The position numbers were made by a program, and so were the translations under genes. This document shows, piece by piece, positions 24,929 to 31,183 of a stretch of DNA of 39,501 nt. How positions within the stretch are numbered: the stretch's first letter is position 1; the number at the start of each line of letters is the position of its first letter. Under the pieces are notes generated by a model. The model saw only the letters and a program-made list of their open reading frames with translations, did no database searches and was not told the origin of the DNA. The stretch spans positions 1-39,501 of IMG/VR virus record IMGVR_UViG_3300044825_002005. One strand, written 5' to 3'. The stretch comes from a virus.

Positions 24929-25505
24929 CGATCATACTCCTGATGGCTTTGATGCAACCGTGCACCGTGTTGGGGTTGACCCCATGCGCGCGAGCGTACT
25001 CGCTCCCACTGAGTCCGCCTTGCGCCATGCACTCCCAGACAGCCATGCGCCGATCGCGGTCGAGTGGTCCCCCGATGTACTCGTCACATGAGCGTTGCAC
25101 GATGGCGCGCCACTCTTGCTCCTGCATGTGAGCCAAGACAATGTCCTCTGGGCTGTGGTCGAGAGCGCGCACCTCGATGCGCTGTTGCTCCCCTCCTGCC
25201 TCGCGCAGGTCAGCGAGGCGGTCACAGTCCGCATACTCTCGGCGGCGGTCACGCAGGCGATTGATGGCCAAGCGGCGCGCAGAGCGAACGAGGAAGTGAG
25301 GGAGCCCCTTCTCATCGCCATCCCACAGGTCGGGGTTGCGCGTCAGCTTCTCGCCCAGGTGAGAGATGATGTCGTCTGCTTGAGTGCCGATCCAATGCTC
25401 TAGGCACCGAGTCAACATGGGGTAGTGGGTCTTGTAGAGGCCTGTCATCAGGCGCTCGATCTTGGTCGGTTTGCGCTTCATCGTCGTTGTCACCAATGAG
25501 GTCAC
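24894..25505 (-). CDS. ECF-like sigma factor, 203 aa
   Basis: The GTG at 25505 has GAGGAG seven bases upstream; an in-frame TAG lies just beyond it. Residues about 25-90 look like sigma region 2: ADDIISHLGEKLTRNPDLWD, then LPHFLVRSARRLAINRLRDR followed by more Arg. Residues about 150-190 look like region 4, a helix-turn-helix: GLSGSEYARAHGVNPNTVHG, CIKAIRSMIDD. The spacing and overall length fit group 4 (ECF) sigma factors. It lies near the head of the late operon, just after ssb and before terS, so it may redirect host RNA polymerase to late promoters. No anti-sigma gene is evident. Confidence 0.75.
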   Translation of the reverse strand: MTSLVTTTMKRKPTKIERLMTGLYKTHYPMLTRCLEHWIGTQADDIISHLGEKLTRNPDLWDGDEKGLPHFLVRSARRLAINRLRDRRREYADCDRLADLREAGGEQQRIEVRALDHSPEDIVLAHMQEQEWRAIVQRSCDEYIGGPLDRDRRMAVWECMAQGGLSGSEYARAHGVNPNTVHGCIKAIRSMIDDQKRLERTGS

Positions 25506-25563
25506 GGAAGAGCTCCTCTAGCTCCTCGTCGGTGGGGATACTAGACCAAGGCAAGCGACACAT
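25312..25563 (-). CDS. Possible short ORF overlapping the sigma gene (doubtful)
   Basis: Between ssb and the sigma start lies an ATG-initiated frame whose first 28 residues look protein-like (SIPTDEELEELFRDLIGDN, acidic). The remainder overlaps the sigma gene in another frame and looks like shadow sequence. No SD precedes the ATG. It could be a leader peptide or the trace of a frameshifted N-terminus; it may also be nothing. Confidence 0.2.
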   Translation of the reverse strand: MCRLPWSSIPTDEELEELFRDLIGDNDDEAQTDQDRAPDDRPLQDPLPHVDSVPRALDRHSSRRHHLSPGREADAQPRPVGWR

Positions 25564-25572
25564 CAAGGAGAC

Positions 25573-25974
25573 TCAGCGCCAGATGTCGTGAGGGGCGCGC
25601 GCTTGAGCGTCATGGGCATAAGCGCTTGGACTGCCATCGGTCGCGGAGGTATCAGGTCGAGGGTCGCGGGGGTCGATGAACTGAAAGTGATCGACGATGA
25701 CCTCCATGTCAGTCTTTTCAACGCCCTGACTGTCCGTGAAGGTGCGACGCTTGAACTTGCCCTCGATGAGGACTCGGGTGCCCTTCTTGGGGAGCACACC
25801 TGCGAGGAACTTGGCGAGCGTGTTGAACGCCGAGCAGGAGAACCACTGGGTGTCGGTCTCCCCGTTGGGCATCGGTGAGTTGACCGCGAGGGTGAAGGCG
25901 ACGATGGGTCGATCTGAGGAGCCTCGAACCTGCGCGTCTTTGCCAAGCCTGCCGATGAATATCACTTTGTTCAT
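25573..25974 (-). CDS. ssb: Single-stranded DNA-binding protein, 133 aa
   Basis: The OB-fold of bacterial-type SSB is clear: MNKVIFIGRLGKDAQVRG at the start, then IVAFTLAVN, TQWFSCSAFNTLAKFLAGVL, KKGTRVLIEGKFKRRTF and EVIVDHFQFID. It coats single strands in replication and recombination, and the RecT-like protein is an obvious partner. The tail after residue 105 is short and ends in PHDIWR. The acidic DDDIPF-type tip that binds host partner proteins is absent. AAGGAG precedes the ATG at 25974. It heads the long minus-strand transcript and is divergent from thyX. Confidence 0.92.
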   Translation of the reverse strand: MNKVIFIGRLGKDAQVRGSSDRPIVAFTLAVNSPMPNGETDTQWFSCSAFNTLAKFLAGVLPKKGTRVLIEGKFKRRTFTDSQGVEKTDMEVIVDHFQFIDPRDPRPDTSATDGSPSAYAHDAQARAPHDIWR

Positions 25975-26046
25975 GTGGACTCCTTGTAGATGTGTTCACT
26001 GCTAACACGCGACAAGGCGTTTCACATTAGAGACGAGGTGTTTCAC
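25975..26046. promoter_or_regulatory. Divergent ssb/thyX control region with two GTTTCACAT repeats
   Basis: The 72-base gap separates two divergent genes and should hold promoters for both. GTTTCACAT occurs at 26019-26027 and 26040-26048, spaced 21 bases (two helical turns) on one face of the DNA, with the second copy covering the thyX start. They may bind a regulator. I see no convincing -35/-10 pair. Confidence 0.5.
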
Positions 26047-26730
26047 ATGGGCGACAGCGACAACGGCAGATTGATCAAGGTGGGTGGTGGAGCGGTGGAG
26101 CTCATCGATGTGATGGGCGATGCGCGCACGGTGGTGAACGCGGCGAGGGTCAGCATGGGAAAGCATGTGACCGAGATGAGTGAGGCTGATGCGCGCTTGA
26201 TTAGATACCTCTGGGAGCACGAGCACACATCGCCCTTCCGTCATGTGACGCTTCAGTTCCGCATCAAGGCGCCTGTGTTTGTCTTGCGTCAGTGGATGAA
26301 GCACCAGGTGGGGTGTGCATGGAACGAGATCAGCGGGCGCTATGTGACCTTCAACGATGAGGTGTGGTTGCCTCAGAGGTGGCGCGCGCAGTCGGCCAAG
26401 CTGAAGCAGGGGAGCGAGGGACCGCTCGATGATGTTGACGCGCTGTCCGCCTCACTCATCTATCAGGAGGCGGTCACTCAATCCCTCATGGCGTATCACC
26501 ACCTCCTGCGCCTGGGTGTGGCGAAGGAGCAGGCGCGCATGATCTTGCCTCTGTCGCTGATGAGTGAGTGCTACTGGAGCGCCTCGCTTCATGCGGTCAT
26601 CCACTTCCTCAAGCTGCGCCTCGACCTCCACGCCCAGGAGGAGATCCGCGACTTCGCGCGCGCTGTCAGGTCGTTGGTCGAGCAGGTGGAAGGCTTGGAG
26701 TATGTGTTGAGCGTGGCTCTAAAAGACTGA
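26047..26730 (+). CDS. thyX: Flavin-dependent thymidylate synthase, 227 aa
   Basis: It makes dTMP from dUMP using methylene-tetrahydrofolate, FAD and NADPH. Family features: an N-terminal VVNAARVSMGKH stretch, HTSPFRHVTLQFRIKAPVFV, RQWMKHQVGCAWNEISGRY, and a C-terminal arrangement with LGVAKEQARMILPLSL then ECYWSASLHAVIHFLKLRLD. The usual RHRxxSxNExSxRY motif appears here as KHQVGCAWNEISGRY (residues 85-99), with Lys-His-Gln in place of Arg-His-Arg. The ATG at 26047 gives the normal family start; the frame extends 19 codons further upstream. The dCMP deaminase downstream supplies its substrate. Confidence 0.93.
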   Translation: MGDSDNGRLIKVGGGAVELIDVMGDARTVVNAARVSMGKHVTEMSEADARLIRYLWEHEHTSPFRHVTLQFRIKAPVFVLRQWMKHQVGCAWNEISGRYVTFNDEVWLPQRWRAQSAKLKQGSEGPLDDVDALSASLIYQEAVTQSLMAYHHLLRLGVAKEQARMILPLSLMSECYWSASLHAVIHFLKLRLDLHAQEEIRDFARAVRSLVEQVEGLEYVLSVALKD

Positions 26731-26849
26731 GCCCCCACCTCAGCTACACGACCACGCAGACCCACACTGCGAGGACATGAAGGGAGTTCTGAGGTGAGGG
26801 CGCAGGGCTCTAGCTACACATCGAGACAACACTCGTGAGGAGGCATATC
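26731..26849 (+). other. Intergenic region with nested inverted repeats between thyX and the deaminase gene
   Basis: CACCTCAG (26736-26743) pairs with CTGAGGTG (26789-26796), enclosing a smaller hairpin CGCAG/CTGCG (26755-26759 with 26767-26771). AGCTACAC occurs twice, at about 26742 and 26812. It could be a structured 3' or 5' untranslated element. There is no T-run of an intrinsic terminator and no credible gene. Confidence 0.4.
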
Positions 26850-27311
26850 GTGAACGACAAGTGGAAAAAAATGTGGATGGACTTGGCTTGTGTCCTGTCG
26901 CAGGCGTCGAGCTGTCCTCGAGGGCGCGTCGGTGCGTTCATCATTGACCCTCGCAACAACCCTGTGAGCGCTGCCTACAATGGAGGACCACGAGGGGCCA
27001 TCGGCTCGCTGTGCGGGGGGGAGTTCTGCGAGCGGTCAGCCAGATGTATTGCATCGGGGACACAGACCGAGATCGGTTGTCACCATGCGGAGACAAACGC
27101 CATCGCGAACGCGGCGGCGCGAGGCATCGCGACTGAGGGCTGTGTGATGGTGACGAGCTGCTCCCCCTGCCTTGCGTGTGCGCGCCTCATCCACCACGCA
27201 GGGATCAAGGAGGTGGTGACGATAGTCGGGTACGATGAGCGCGGTGCAACCTACCTGCGGAATGTGGGCGTGGAGGTTAGCGTCACTCGTCTCTTTGAGC
27301 CCTCGCCTTGA
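26850..27311 (+). CDS. dCMP deaminase, 153 aa
   Basis: I start it at a GTG at 26850, six bases after AGGAGG; another GTG at 26835 lies upstream of the SD. The zinc-dependent deaminase motif is complete: HAE at residues 79-81 (CHHAETNAIANAAARG) and SPCLAC at 105-110, with Cys107 and Cys110 as zinc ligands. Extra cysteines around GSLCGGEFCERSARC match those in phage-type dCMP deaminases. It converts dCMP to dUMP, the substrate of ThyX encoded upstream. Its 3' end overlaps the convergent HTH gene by 29 bases. Confidence 0.9.
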   Translation: MNDKWKKMWMDLACVLSQASSCPRGRVGAFIIDPRNNPVSAAYNGGPRGAIGSLCGGEFCERSARCIASGTQTEIGCHHAETNAIANAAARGIATEGCVMVTSCSPCLACARLIHHAGIKEVVTIVGYDERGATYLRNVGVEVSVTRLFEPSP

Positions 27312-27747
27312 GGCGTCGGACTGCTCGCCCGATGGTGGTCTCATGCACCTTGAGCTCTTGGGCGATCTGTGCATATGTGAGCCCTTGAGCAGTCATCTCC
27401 TCGATGCGCTGAAGTTGTGCCTGCCTCTCCTCGGGTGTCGGCTGACAGAGCAGCTCAGGTGCCTTCTCACGAACGATGTCACGGAGGCGCTCTGGGTCAA
27501 CCTTGAGGCTTTGAGCGATGACCTTCCATGACTGCCCCTGCTCTCGCAGGTGGGTGACGACTGTGAGGTCGATGATGCCCGCCATCCTGCCACGGCGAGC
27601 GATGGCGCCATCGGTGAGGATGGCTTGGGTCTGACCGCAGATCCTCACCGCTCTGTCGAAGTCGCTGATGGGGTCTTGGTTGAGGAGGTACTGACGCTGA
27701 ACGATGCGGTCCACCAGTCGCTCAAGCGTTGTCTCATAGGTCATCAT
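27283..27747 (-). CDS. Helix-turn-helix protein with two HTH-like segments, about 154 aa
   Basis: Successive ATGs at 27756, 27747 and 27744 overlap the end of the helicase loader gene. I choose 27747 (TGATG). Two segments resemble HTH motifs: GQSWKVIAQSLKVDPERLRD in the middle and GLTYAQIAQELKVHETTIGR near the end, followed by a basic AVRRLKARAQ tail. Two such units suggest it binds DNA, perhaps as a regulator of early genes or a replication accessory protein. It is the last gene of the minus-strand replication operon. No named family is evident. Confidence 0.75.
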   Translation of the reverse strand: MMTYETTLERLVDRIVQRQYLLNQDPISDFDRAVRICGQTQAILTDGAIARRGRMAGIIDLTVVTHLREQGQSWKVIAQSLKVDPERLRDIVREKAPELLCQPTPEERQAQLQRIEEMTAQGLTYAQIAQELKVHETTIGRAVRRLKARAQRDE

Positions 27748-28628
27748 CAGCTCCATGCTGCCAAGCGGCGGTCGTGACCTGTCATGTGGATTGGGGCGCG
27801 CACCATCTCTGCGAGGCGTGAGGCGGCGGCTGGGCTGTCGAACATGCTGAGGACCTGCTTGGGCTCAAGGTTGGTGGTCGTGACGATGAGGAGCTTGCGC
27901 GCTCGCCATCGCTCGTACATGGCGCCCAACATCTCTCGGCTGCGCTCCTTCCACCATGCTGTCCACTGCGCTTGACCACCGAGGCCACCAAGCTCATCGA
28001 GGAGGAGGAGGTCAACGCCGTTGAGCCAGGTCTTGAAGGGGGAGTCGCTGTCTCCCTTCCAGCTGTCCTTCTCCTCATCGAAGAGGCGCGTCTGCGTGGT
28101 GTACCTGACCTTGAGCCCGACCTCGAGGGCGGCGAAGGCGAGAGCATAGAGGAGGGTGGTCTTGCCGTTGCCTGGTTGACCATGCAGGAGCGTGTTGGGC
28201 GCAGTCGTGGAGCGCTCACCGGTGAGCCATGTTTTAGCGCTTTGGATAGCCCTCTGTTGCGTTTCTGAGTCCCACTCATAGTCAGACAGCCGAGCGCCCT
28301 TCGCATCGAGCGGGAGCGAGGCGTGGCGAACGCGAGCGAATAGGCGGCGAGGGATCTCGCAGTGAGGGCAGGGGAGAGCCTCGGGAGGAGACATCGACAG
28401 CCCTCTGTCTCTCTGGATGAAGCCACCTGCACATCGCCCGCAGTCGGGGAGGCGCTTGATAGTGAGGTAGCCGTTGCTCTCGCTCCACCACTCATCGCCT
28501 AGAGCGGCGAGGGTCAGCTTGGAGTAGTCGGTGAACGGCTTGGGCTCGCGGAGGGCGGCGGTCGCCTTGAGCTCAAGGAGCAGGTTGATCTGCTCTTGGA
28601 TGGCTTCAGAGTTGATCAGTCGTTGCAT
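27747..28628 (-). CDS. DnaC-like AAA+ helicase loader, 293 aa
   Basis: The ATG at 28628 is preferred over a TTG at 28643. The protein has an N-terminal helical part, a CxxC...CxxC zinc site (CGRCAGG and CPHC), then an AAA+ core: Walker A in LLHGQPGNGKTTLLYALA, Walker B in GVDLLLLDELGG, and sensor-1-like KLLIVTTTNLEP. This is the DnaC/IstB-type architecture with a zinc finger. It loads the host replicative helicase, as no phage helicase is visible. It follows the initiator gene, as lambda P follows O. There is no clear Shine-Dalgarno; the leader instead carries CTCATTGGAC. Confidence 0.88.
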   Translation of the reverse strand: MQRLINSEAIQEQINLLLELKATAALREPKPFTDYSKLTLAALGDEWWSESNGYLTIKRLPDCGRCAGGFIQRDRGLSMSPPEALPCPHCEIPRRLFARVRHASLPLDAKGARLSDYEWDSETQQRAIQSAKTWLTGERSTTAPNTLLHGQPGNGKTTLLYALAFAALEVGLKVRYTTQTRLFDEEKDSWKGDSDSPFKTWLNGVDLLLLDELGGLGGQAQWTAWWKERSREMLGAMYERWRARKLLIVTTTNLEPKQVLSMFDSPAAASRLAEMVRAPIHMTGHDRRLAAWS

Positions 28629-28655
28629 GGTCAGTGAGTCCAATGAGGTCGAGTG

Positions 28656-29396
28656 TCAGTGCTCGTAGGTGAGCAGGAAGGCCTGAATGTCTTGTTGGTC
28701 GGGATAGATGAGAGCGTCTTGCAGTACATTCCTCAAGTGGAGGATCTGCTTCGGTGCATACCCCAACCCATCCAAGAGCTTGTAGTAGATGACCTGGTGA
28801 CTGTAGCGCTGCGCTTGAGGGATGGTGCGCCATCGAGGAGCGGCGGCGGTCTCCGCGCGTGGAGTCTCTGAAGGCGGTGGCGTCATCACCACAGGTCTCT
28901 CAACAGGTTTATCAACAGATTGATGAACAGGAGAGACAGAACTAACAACAGGTAATACAGATAAAGGTGGCTCACCATGAGCCATCGAGGTATCACCATG
29001 AGCTAGGGTAGGCTCACTATGAGCCATCGAGGTATCACCATGAGCTAGGGTAGGCTCACCATGAGCTAGGGTAGGCTCACTATGAGCTAGGGTAGGCTCA
29101 TCATGAGCCACCGCGAAATCATTGAGGTTTTCAACATTGACGATTGTGACGGCGCTCGCCTCTCCATAGCGCGTCGTGTGCCTCTCACGGCCGATGAGCT
29201 GCTTCTCAGTCAAGCTGGCGAGCGCTCTCTTGGTGCTCGCGGTTGAGACCTTGCTCATGCCCGAGAGCTGCTTGATGCTGACCTGTCCACGCCAGGTCTC
29301 CCAGTCGATCGAGTGAATGATGGCCATCAGCGTTAGCTTGTCAGCAGGGCTGAGGTCGAGGCCGAGGACTACCCTCAGCGCTTCTATCGCGCGCAT
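28656..29396 (-). CDS. Replication initiator-like winged HTH protein, 246 aa
   Basis: AGGAGG stands five bases before the ATG at 29396; a GTG at 29402 is too close to it. Residues 1-100 look like the winged helix of phage replication initiators: SPADKLTLMAIIHSIDWETW, VSIKQLSGMSKVSTASTKRA, LASLTEKQLIGRERHTTRYG. Residues about 100-140 are seven-residue repeats (EPTLAHG, DTSMAHG) encoded by iterons. The C-terminal part, after a Pro-rich linker, has a DnaD-like helical segment with YYKLLDGLGYAPKQILHLRN. It should bind its own iterons and recruit the loader encoded next. The arrangement mirrors lambda O and P. Confidence 0.8.
   Translation of the reverse strand: MRAIEALRVVLGLDLSPADKLTLMAIIHSIDWETWRGQVSIKQLSGMSKVSTASTKRALASLTEKQLIGRERHTTRYGEASAVTIVNVENLNDFAVAHDEPTLAHSEPTLAHGEPTLAHGDTSMAHSEPTLAHGDTSMAHGEPPLSVLPVVSSVSPVHQSVDKPVERPVVMTPPPSETPRAETAAAPRWRTIPQAQRYSHQVIYYKLLDGLGYAPKQILHLRNVLQDALIYPDQQDIQAFLLTYEH
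28969..29115. repeat. Seven 21-bp iterons, probable replication origin
   Basis: Units start at 28969, 28990, 29011, 29032, 29053, 29074 and 29095, each variants of GGCTCACCATGAGCTAGGGTA. Some hold the inverted arms GGCTCA...TGAGCC. On the initiator gene's downstream side, about 28890-28968, the sequence is unusually AT-rich for this genome and includes TTATCAACA, one base off a DnaA box. Tandem iterons inside an initiator gene beside an AT-rich stretch match the lambda origin. Confidence 0.75.
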
Positions 29397-29402
29397 GTGC
29401 AC

Positions 29403-29527
29403 CTCCTTTCGGTGTGTCGTCTTGATACCACATCCCCCCCTCAGTCCTCAACATTGTTTTGATGAGGCGTAAAATATCTCTTGACCTATCGTGAGAGAGG
29501 TTGTAGAACAGACGACACCGAAAGGAG
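29403..29527. repeat. Inverted leader repeat of the divergent early genes
   Basis: The leaders of the two divergent early transcripts are nearly the same sequence pointing outward: AGACGACACACCGAAAGGAG on the minus strand (29422-29403) and AGACGACACCGAAAGGAG on the plus strand (29510-29527). Each ends in the Shine-Dalgarno of its gene. This could be a shared operator or a conserved mRNA leader. Confidence 0.65.
29481..29509 (+). promoter_or_regulatory. Sigma70-type promoter for the plus-strand early genes
   Basis: TTGACC (29481-29486), a 17-base spacer and TAGAAC (29504-29509) form a good -35/-10 pair, 26 bases before the HTH gene start at 29535. The surrounding AT-rich stretch (GTAAAATATCTC) supports it. 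A weaker minus-strand candidate, TTGAGG with TATCAA 18 bases on, lies in the same gap and would serve the replication genes. Confidence 0.65.
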
Positions 29528-29534
29528 ACAAGAC

Positions 29535-29774
29535 ATGACCAAAGACGCCATCACTCAGCTCAAGATCAGGCTTGAGTTCTACGAGCGCAGAAAGCTCAAG
29601 CACCTCGCGGAGGCAGTCGGCATCTCACAGGCCCACCTCTCTCGCATCCTCAACAACCATGACAACCCTAGCCGCCCAGTGGCTCTCGCCCTCGCTGAGA
29701 AGGCGACGCAGTTCACAGGCATCACCTACACCGCAGACGACTTCATCCCCACCAAGGAGACCGCCCATGACTGA
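29535..29774 (+). CDS. Small Cro/repressor-like HTH protein, 79 aa
   Basis: The ATG at 29535 has AAGGAG seven bases upstream. The core LKHLAEAVGISQAHLSRILN is a typical lambda-repressor-type helix-turn-helix, followed by ALALAEKATQFTGITYTADD, the pattern of small Cro-like or XRE regulators. As first gene of the plus-strand early operon beside a divergent promoter, it is well placed to control both directions. No separate large repressor or integrase is seen, so a lysogenic switch cannot be claimed. It overlaps the next gene by eight bases. Confidence 0.8.
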   Translation: MTKDAITQLKIRLEFYERRKLKHLAEAVGISQAHLSRILNNHDNPSRPVALALAEKATQFTGITYTADDFIPTKETAHD

Positions 29775-30159
29775 TCTCATCCTCCTCGCCACTCTCGCCC
29801 TCATCGTGTGGGCCACCTTCTACTTCGGAGACATCTACGACGCCCAGGTCGCCCTCAAGCACAAGGCGTCTCGTGACGCGATCACGCCTGAGTTGGTTGA
29901 CGCCCTCATCGATGCCATCTATGTCGAGCGCGAGCATCAAGCGCGTCGCTCGTTGATGTCCATCATCGAGGATCGCGAGGAGGTTCTCGCAGATGTCGAC
30001 TCGATCCTGTTCGAGCGTGGCGAGTTCCCTGGCTCATCCACCGTCATCAACGAGGCGGACTTCTCTCGACTCGTGCGCGTCATCGCTCGCGTCTATGAGG
30101 ACTGCCACTATGACATCACCTGCACCAAGACCTACATGCGCGCCTCGCTCGCAGTCTAA
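29767..30159 (+). CDS. Single-pass membrane protein, 130 aa
   Basis: The ATG at 29767 overlaps the upstream stop (ATGACTGA). Residues 3-21 (DLILLATLALIVWATFYFG) are one membrane segment, followed by a soluble, helical, acidic domain (PELVDALIDAIYVEREHQAR, DREEVLADVDSILFERGEFP). Two cysteines lie near the end (DCHYDITCTK). This topology is common for early phage accessory proteins, such as superinfection exclusion or host-takeover factors, but no motif supports a specific role. Confidence 0.7.
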   Translation: MTDLILLATLALIVWATFYFGDIYDAQVALKHKASRDAITPELVDALIDAIYVEREHQARRSLMSIIEDREEVLADVDSILFERGEFPGSSTVINEADFSRLVRVIARVYEDCHYDITCTKTYMRASLAV

Positions 30160-30198
30160 CCCCTCACTCATCACCACATTGACCCCATAGGACACACC

Positions 30199-30873
30199 AT
30201 GAAGAACCTCAACACCACCAGCATCTACTGCCCTCAGACCCTCGATCAGGCTAAGGAGCTCGCGCAGCTCCTCACGCTCAAGGGCAACCCCCGCGAGAGC
30301 CTCGTCGCTCACGCCACCTTCGGCCATCACTTCGGCGGCAACATGGCGGTCACCCTCGCCAACAGCTTCGTCTTGCAGGGCAAGCCCTCCCTCGGCGCTG
30401 ACGCCATGTCGGGCATCGTGCGCGCCTCGGGCCTCTGTCGCTTCATGCGGATCACCGAGTGGAATGACAGCGTCTGCGTGATGGAGTTCGCCCGCACCGA
30501 CGAGCCCAGCGAGATCACCCACACCCACGCCTTCACGATGGACATGGCGGTCAAGCAGGGGCTGACCAACAACCGCAACTGGAAGCAGATGCCTCGTCAG
30601 ATGCTTCGCGCGCGCGTGCTCACGATGGGCTTGCGCGCTGTCTACCCTGACGCCATCTCGGGCATCTACAGCCCCGATGAGCTTGCCGACAACATGAGCA
30701 TGAGCGATGACGAGCGCTACGCCATCAGCGCCCAGAGCCTCGGTGAGGAGGTGGTTCACAGCCCCTCGCGCGGTCCTGTCAGCTACACCGATGACGACTA
30801 CTCCACCGGCGCCGATGCCGAGACCATGACCAAGCGCGACGCTGATCGCCCCTTCACCAACATCCCCTTCTGA
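30199..30873 (+). CDS. RecT-like single-strand annealing protein, 224 aa
   Basis: The sequence matches the RecT-type pattern seen in many phages: FGGNMAVTLANSFVLQGKPS, LGADAMSGIVRASGLCRFMR, then NWKQMPRQMLRARVLTMGLR and AVYPDAISGIYSPDELAD. These proteins anneal complementary single strands during recombination and replication. The end (DADRPFTNIPF) is an acidic/aromatic tip resembling the SSB C-terminal motif. No partner exonuclease is seen in the window. AGGA is six bases before the ATG at 30199. It lies in the plus-strand early operon with the HTH genes. Confidence 0.75.
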   Translation: MKNLNTTSIYCPQTLDQAKELAQLLTLKGNPRESLVAHATFGHHFGGNMAVTLANSFVLQGKPSLGADAMSGIVRASGLCRFMRITEWNDSVCVMEFARTDEPSEITHTHAFTMDMAVKQGLTNNRNWKQMPRQMLRARVLTMGLRAVYPDAISGIYSPDELADNMSMSDDERYAISAQSLGEEVVHSPSRGPVSYTDDDYSTGADAETMTKRDADRPFTNIPF

Positions 30874-30874
30874 T

Positions 30875-30898
30875 CCACTTCACACTCCACTTCACACT
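30875..30898. repeat. 12-bp tandem duplication after the RecT-like gene
   Basis: CCACTTCACACT occurs twice in tandem (30875-30886, 30887-30898) in the short gap before the next gene. This is a small duplication of no evident function. Confidence 0.8.
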
Positions 30899-30916
30899 CT
30901 GACCTCATTGGACACC

Positions 30917-31183
30917 ATGAAGCACATCATGCACTTCAAGCATAACATCGAGCGCCTTGAGGAGTACGCCGACATCAACGGCTGGCTCCCTGAGTCCTTG
31001 GCCGACTTCAGCGCGCCCTACTTCACCAACGCCACCAACCTTGACCCTCACTGTGAGGATGACTACGACGCGCTGATGTTGCTCGTGAGCTGCATCCGTC
31101 AAGAGATGGCGCGCGCCGATGGCACCGCGCAGAAGCTCGTCGCCTCCCTCGCCCTCAACGCTTGGAAGCACATCGAGGACTGA
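30917..31183 (+). CDS. Small acidic helical protein, 88 aa
   Basis: I choose the ATG at 30917; a TTG at 30908 lies in frame upstream. The protein begins MKHIMHFKHNIERLEEYADI and has helical, acidic character (DDYDALMLLVSCIRQEMARA). Its leader, CTCATTGGAC, is the same ten bases found before the helicase loader gene, and there is no strong Shine-Dalgarno. It overlaps the next gene by one base (TGATG). Function unknown. Confidence 0.7.
   Translation: MKHIMHFKHNIERLEEYADINGWLPESLADFSAPYFTNATNLDPHCEDDYDALMLLVSCIRQEMARADGTAQKLVASLALNAWKHIED

Noticed and set aside
28969-29115. CRISPR-like array
   Set aside because: Units are contiguous 21-mers with no spacers, lie inside a coding frame and encode a protein repeat, so they are iterons rather than a CRISPR.
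30034-30759. Minus-strand open frame of 241 codons
   Set aside because: Antisense to the RecT-like gene and its upstream neighbour; the sense strand carries clear family motifs.
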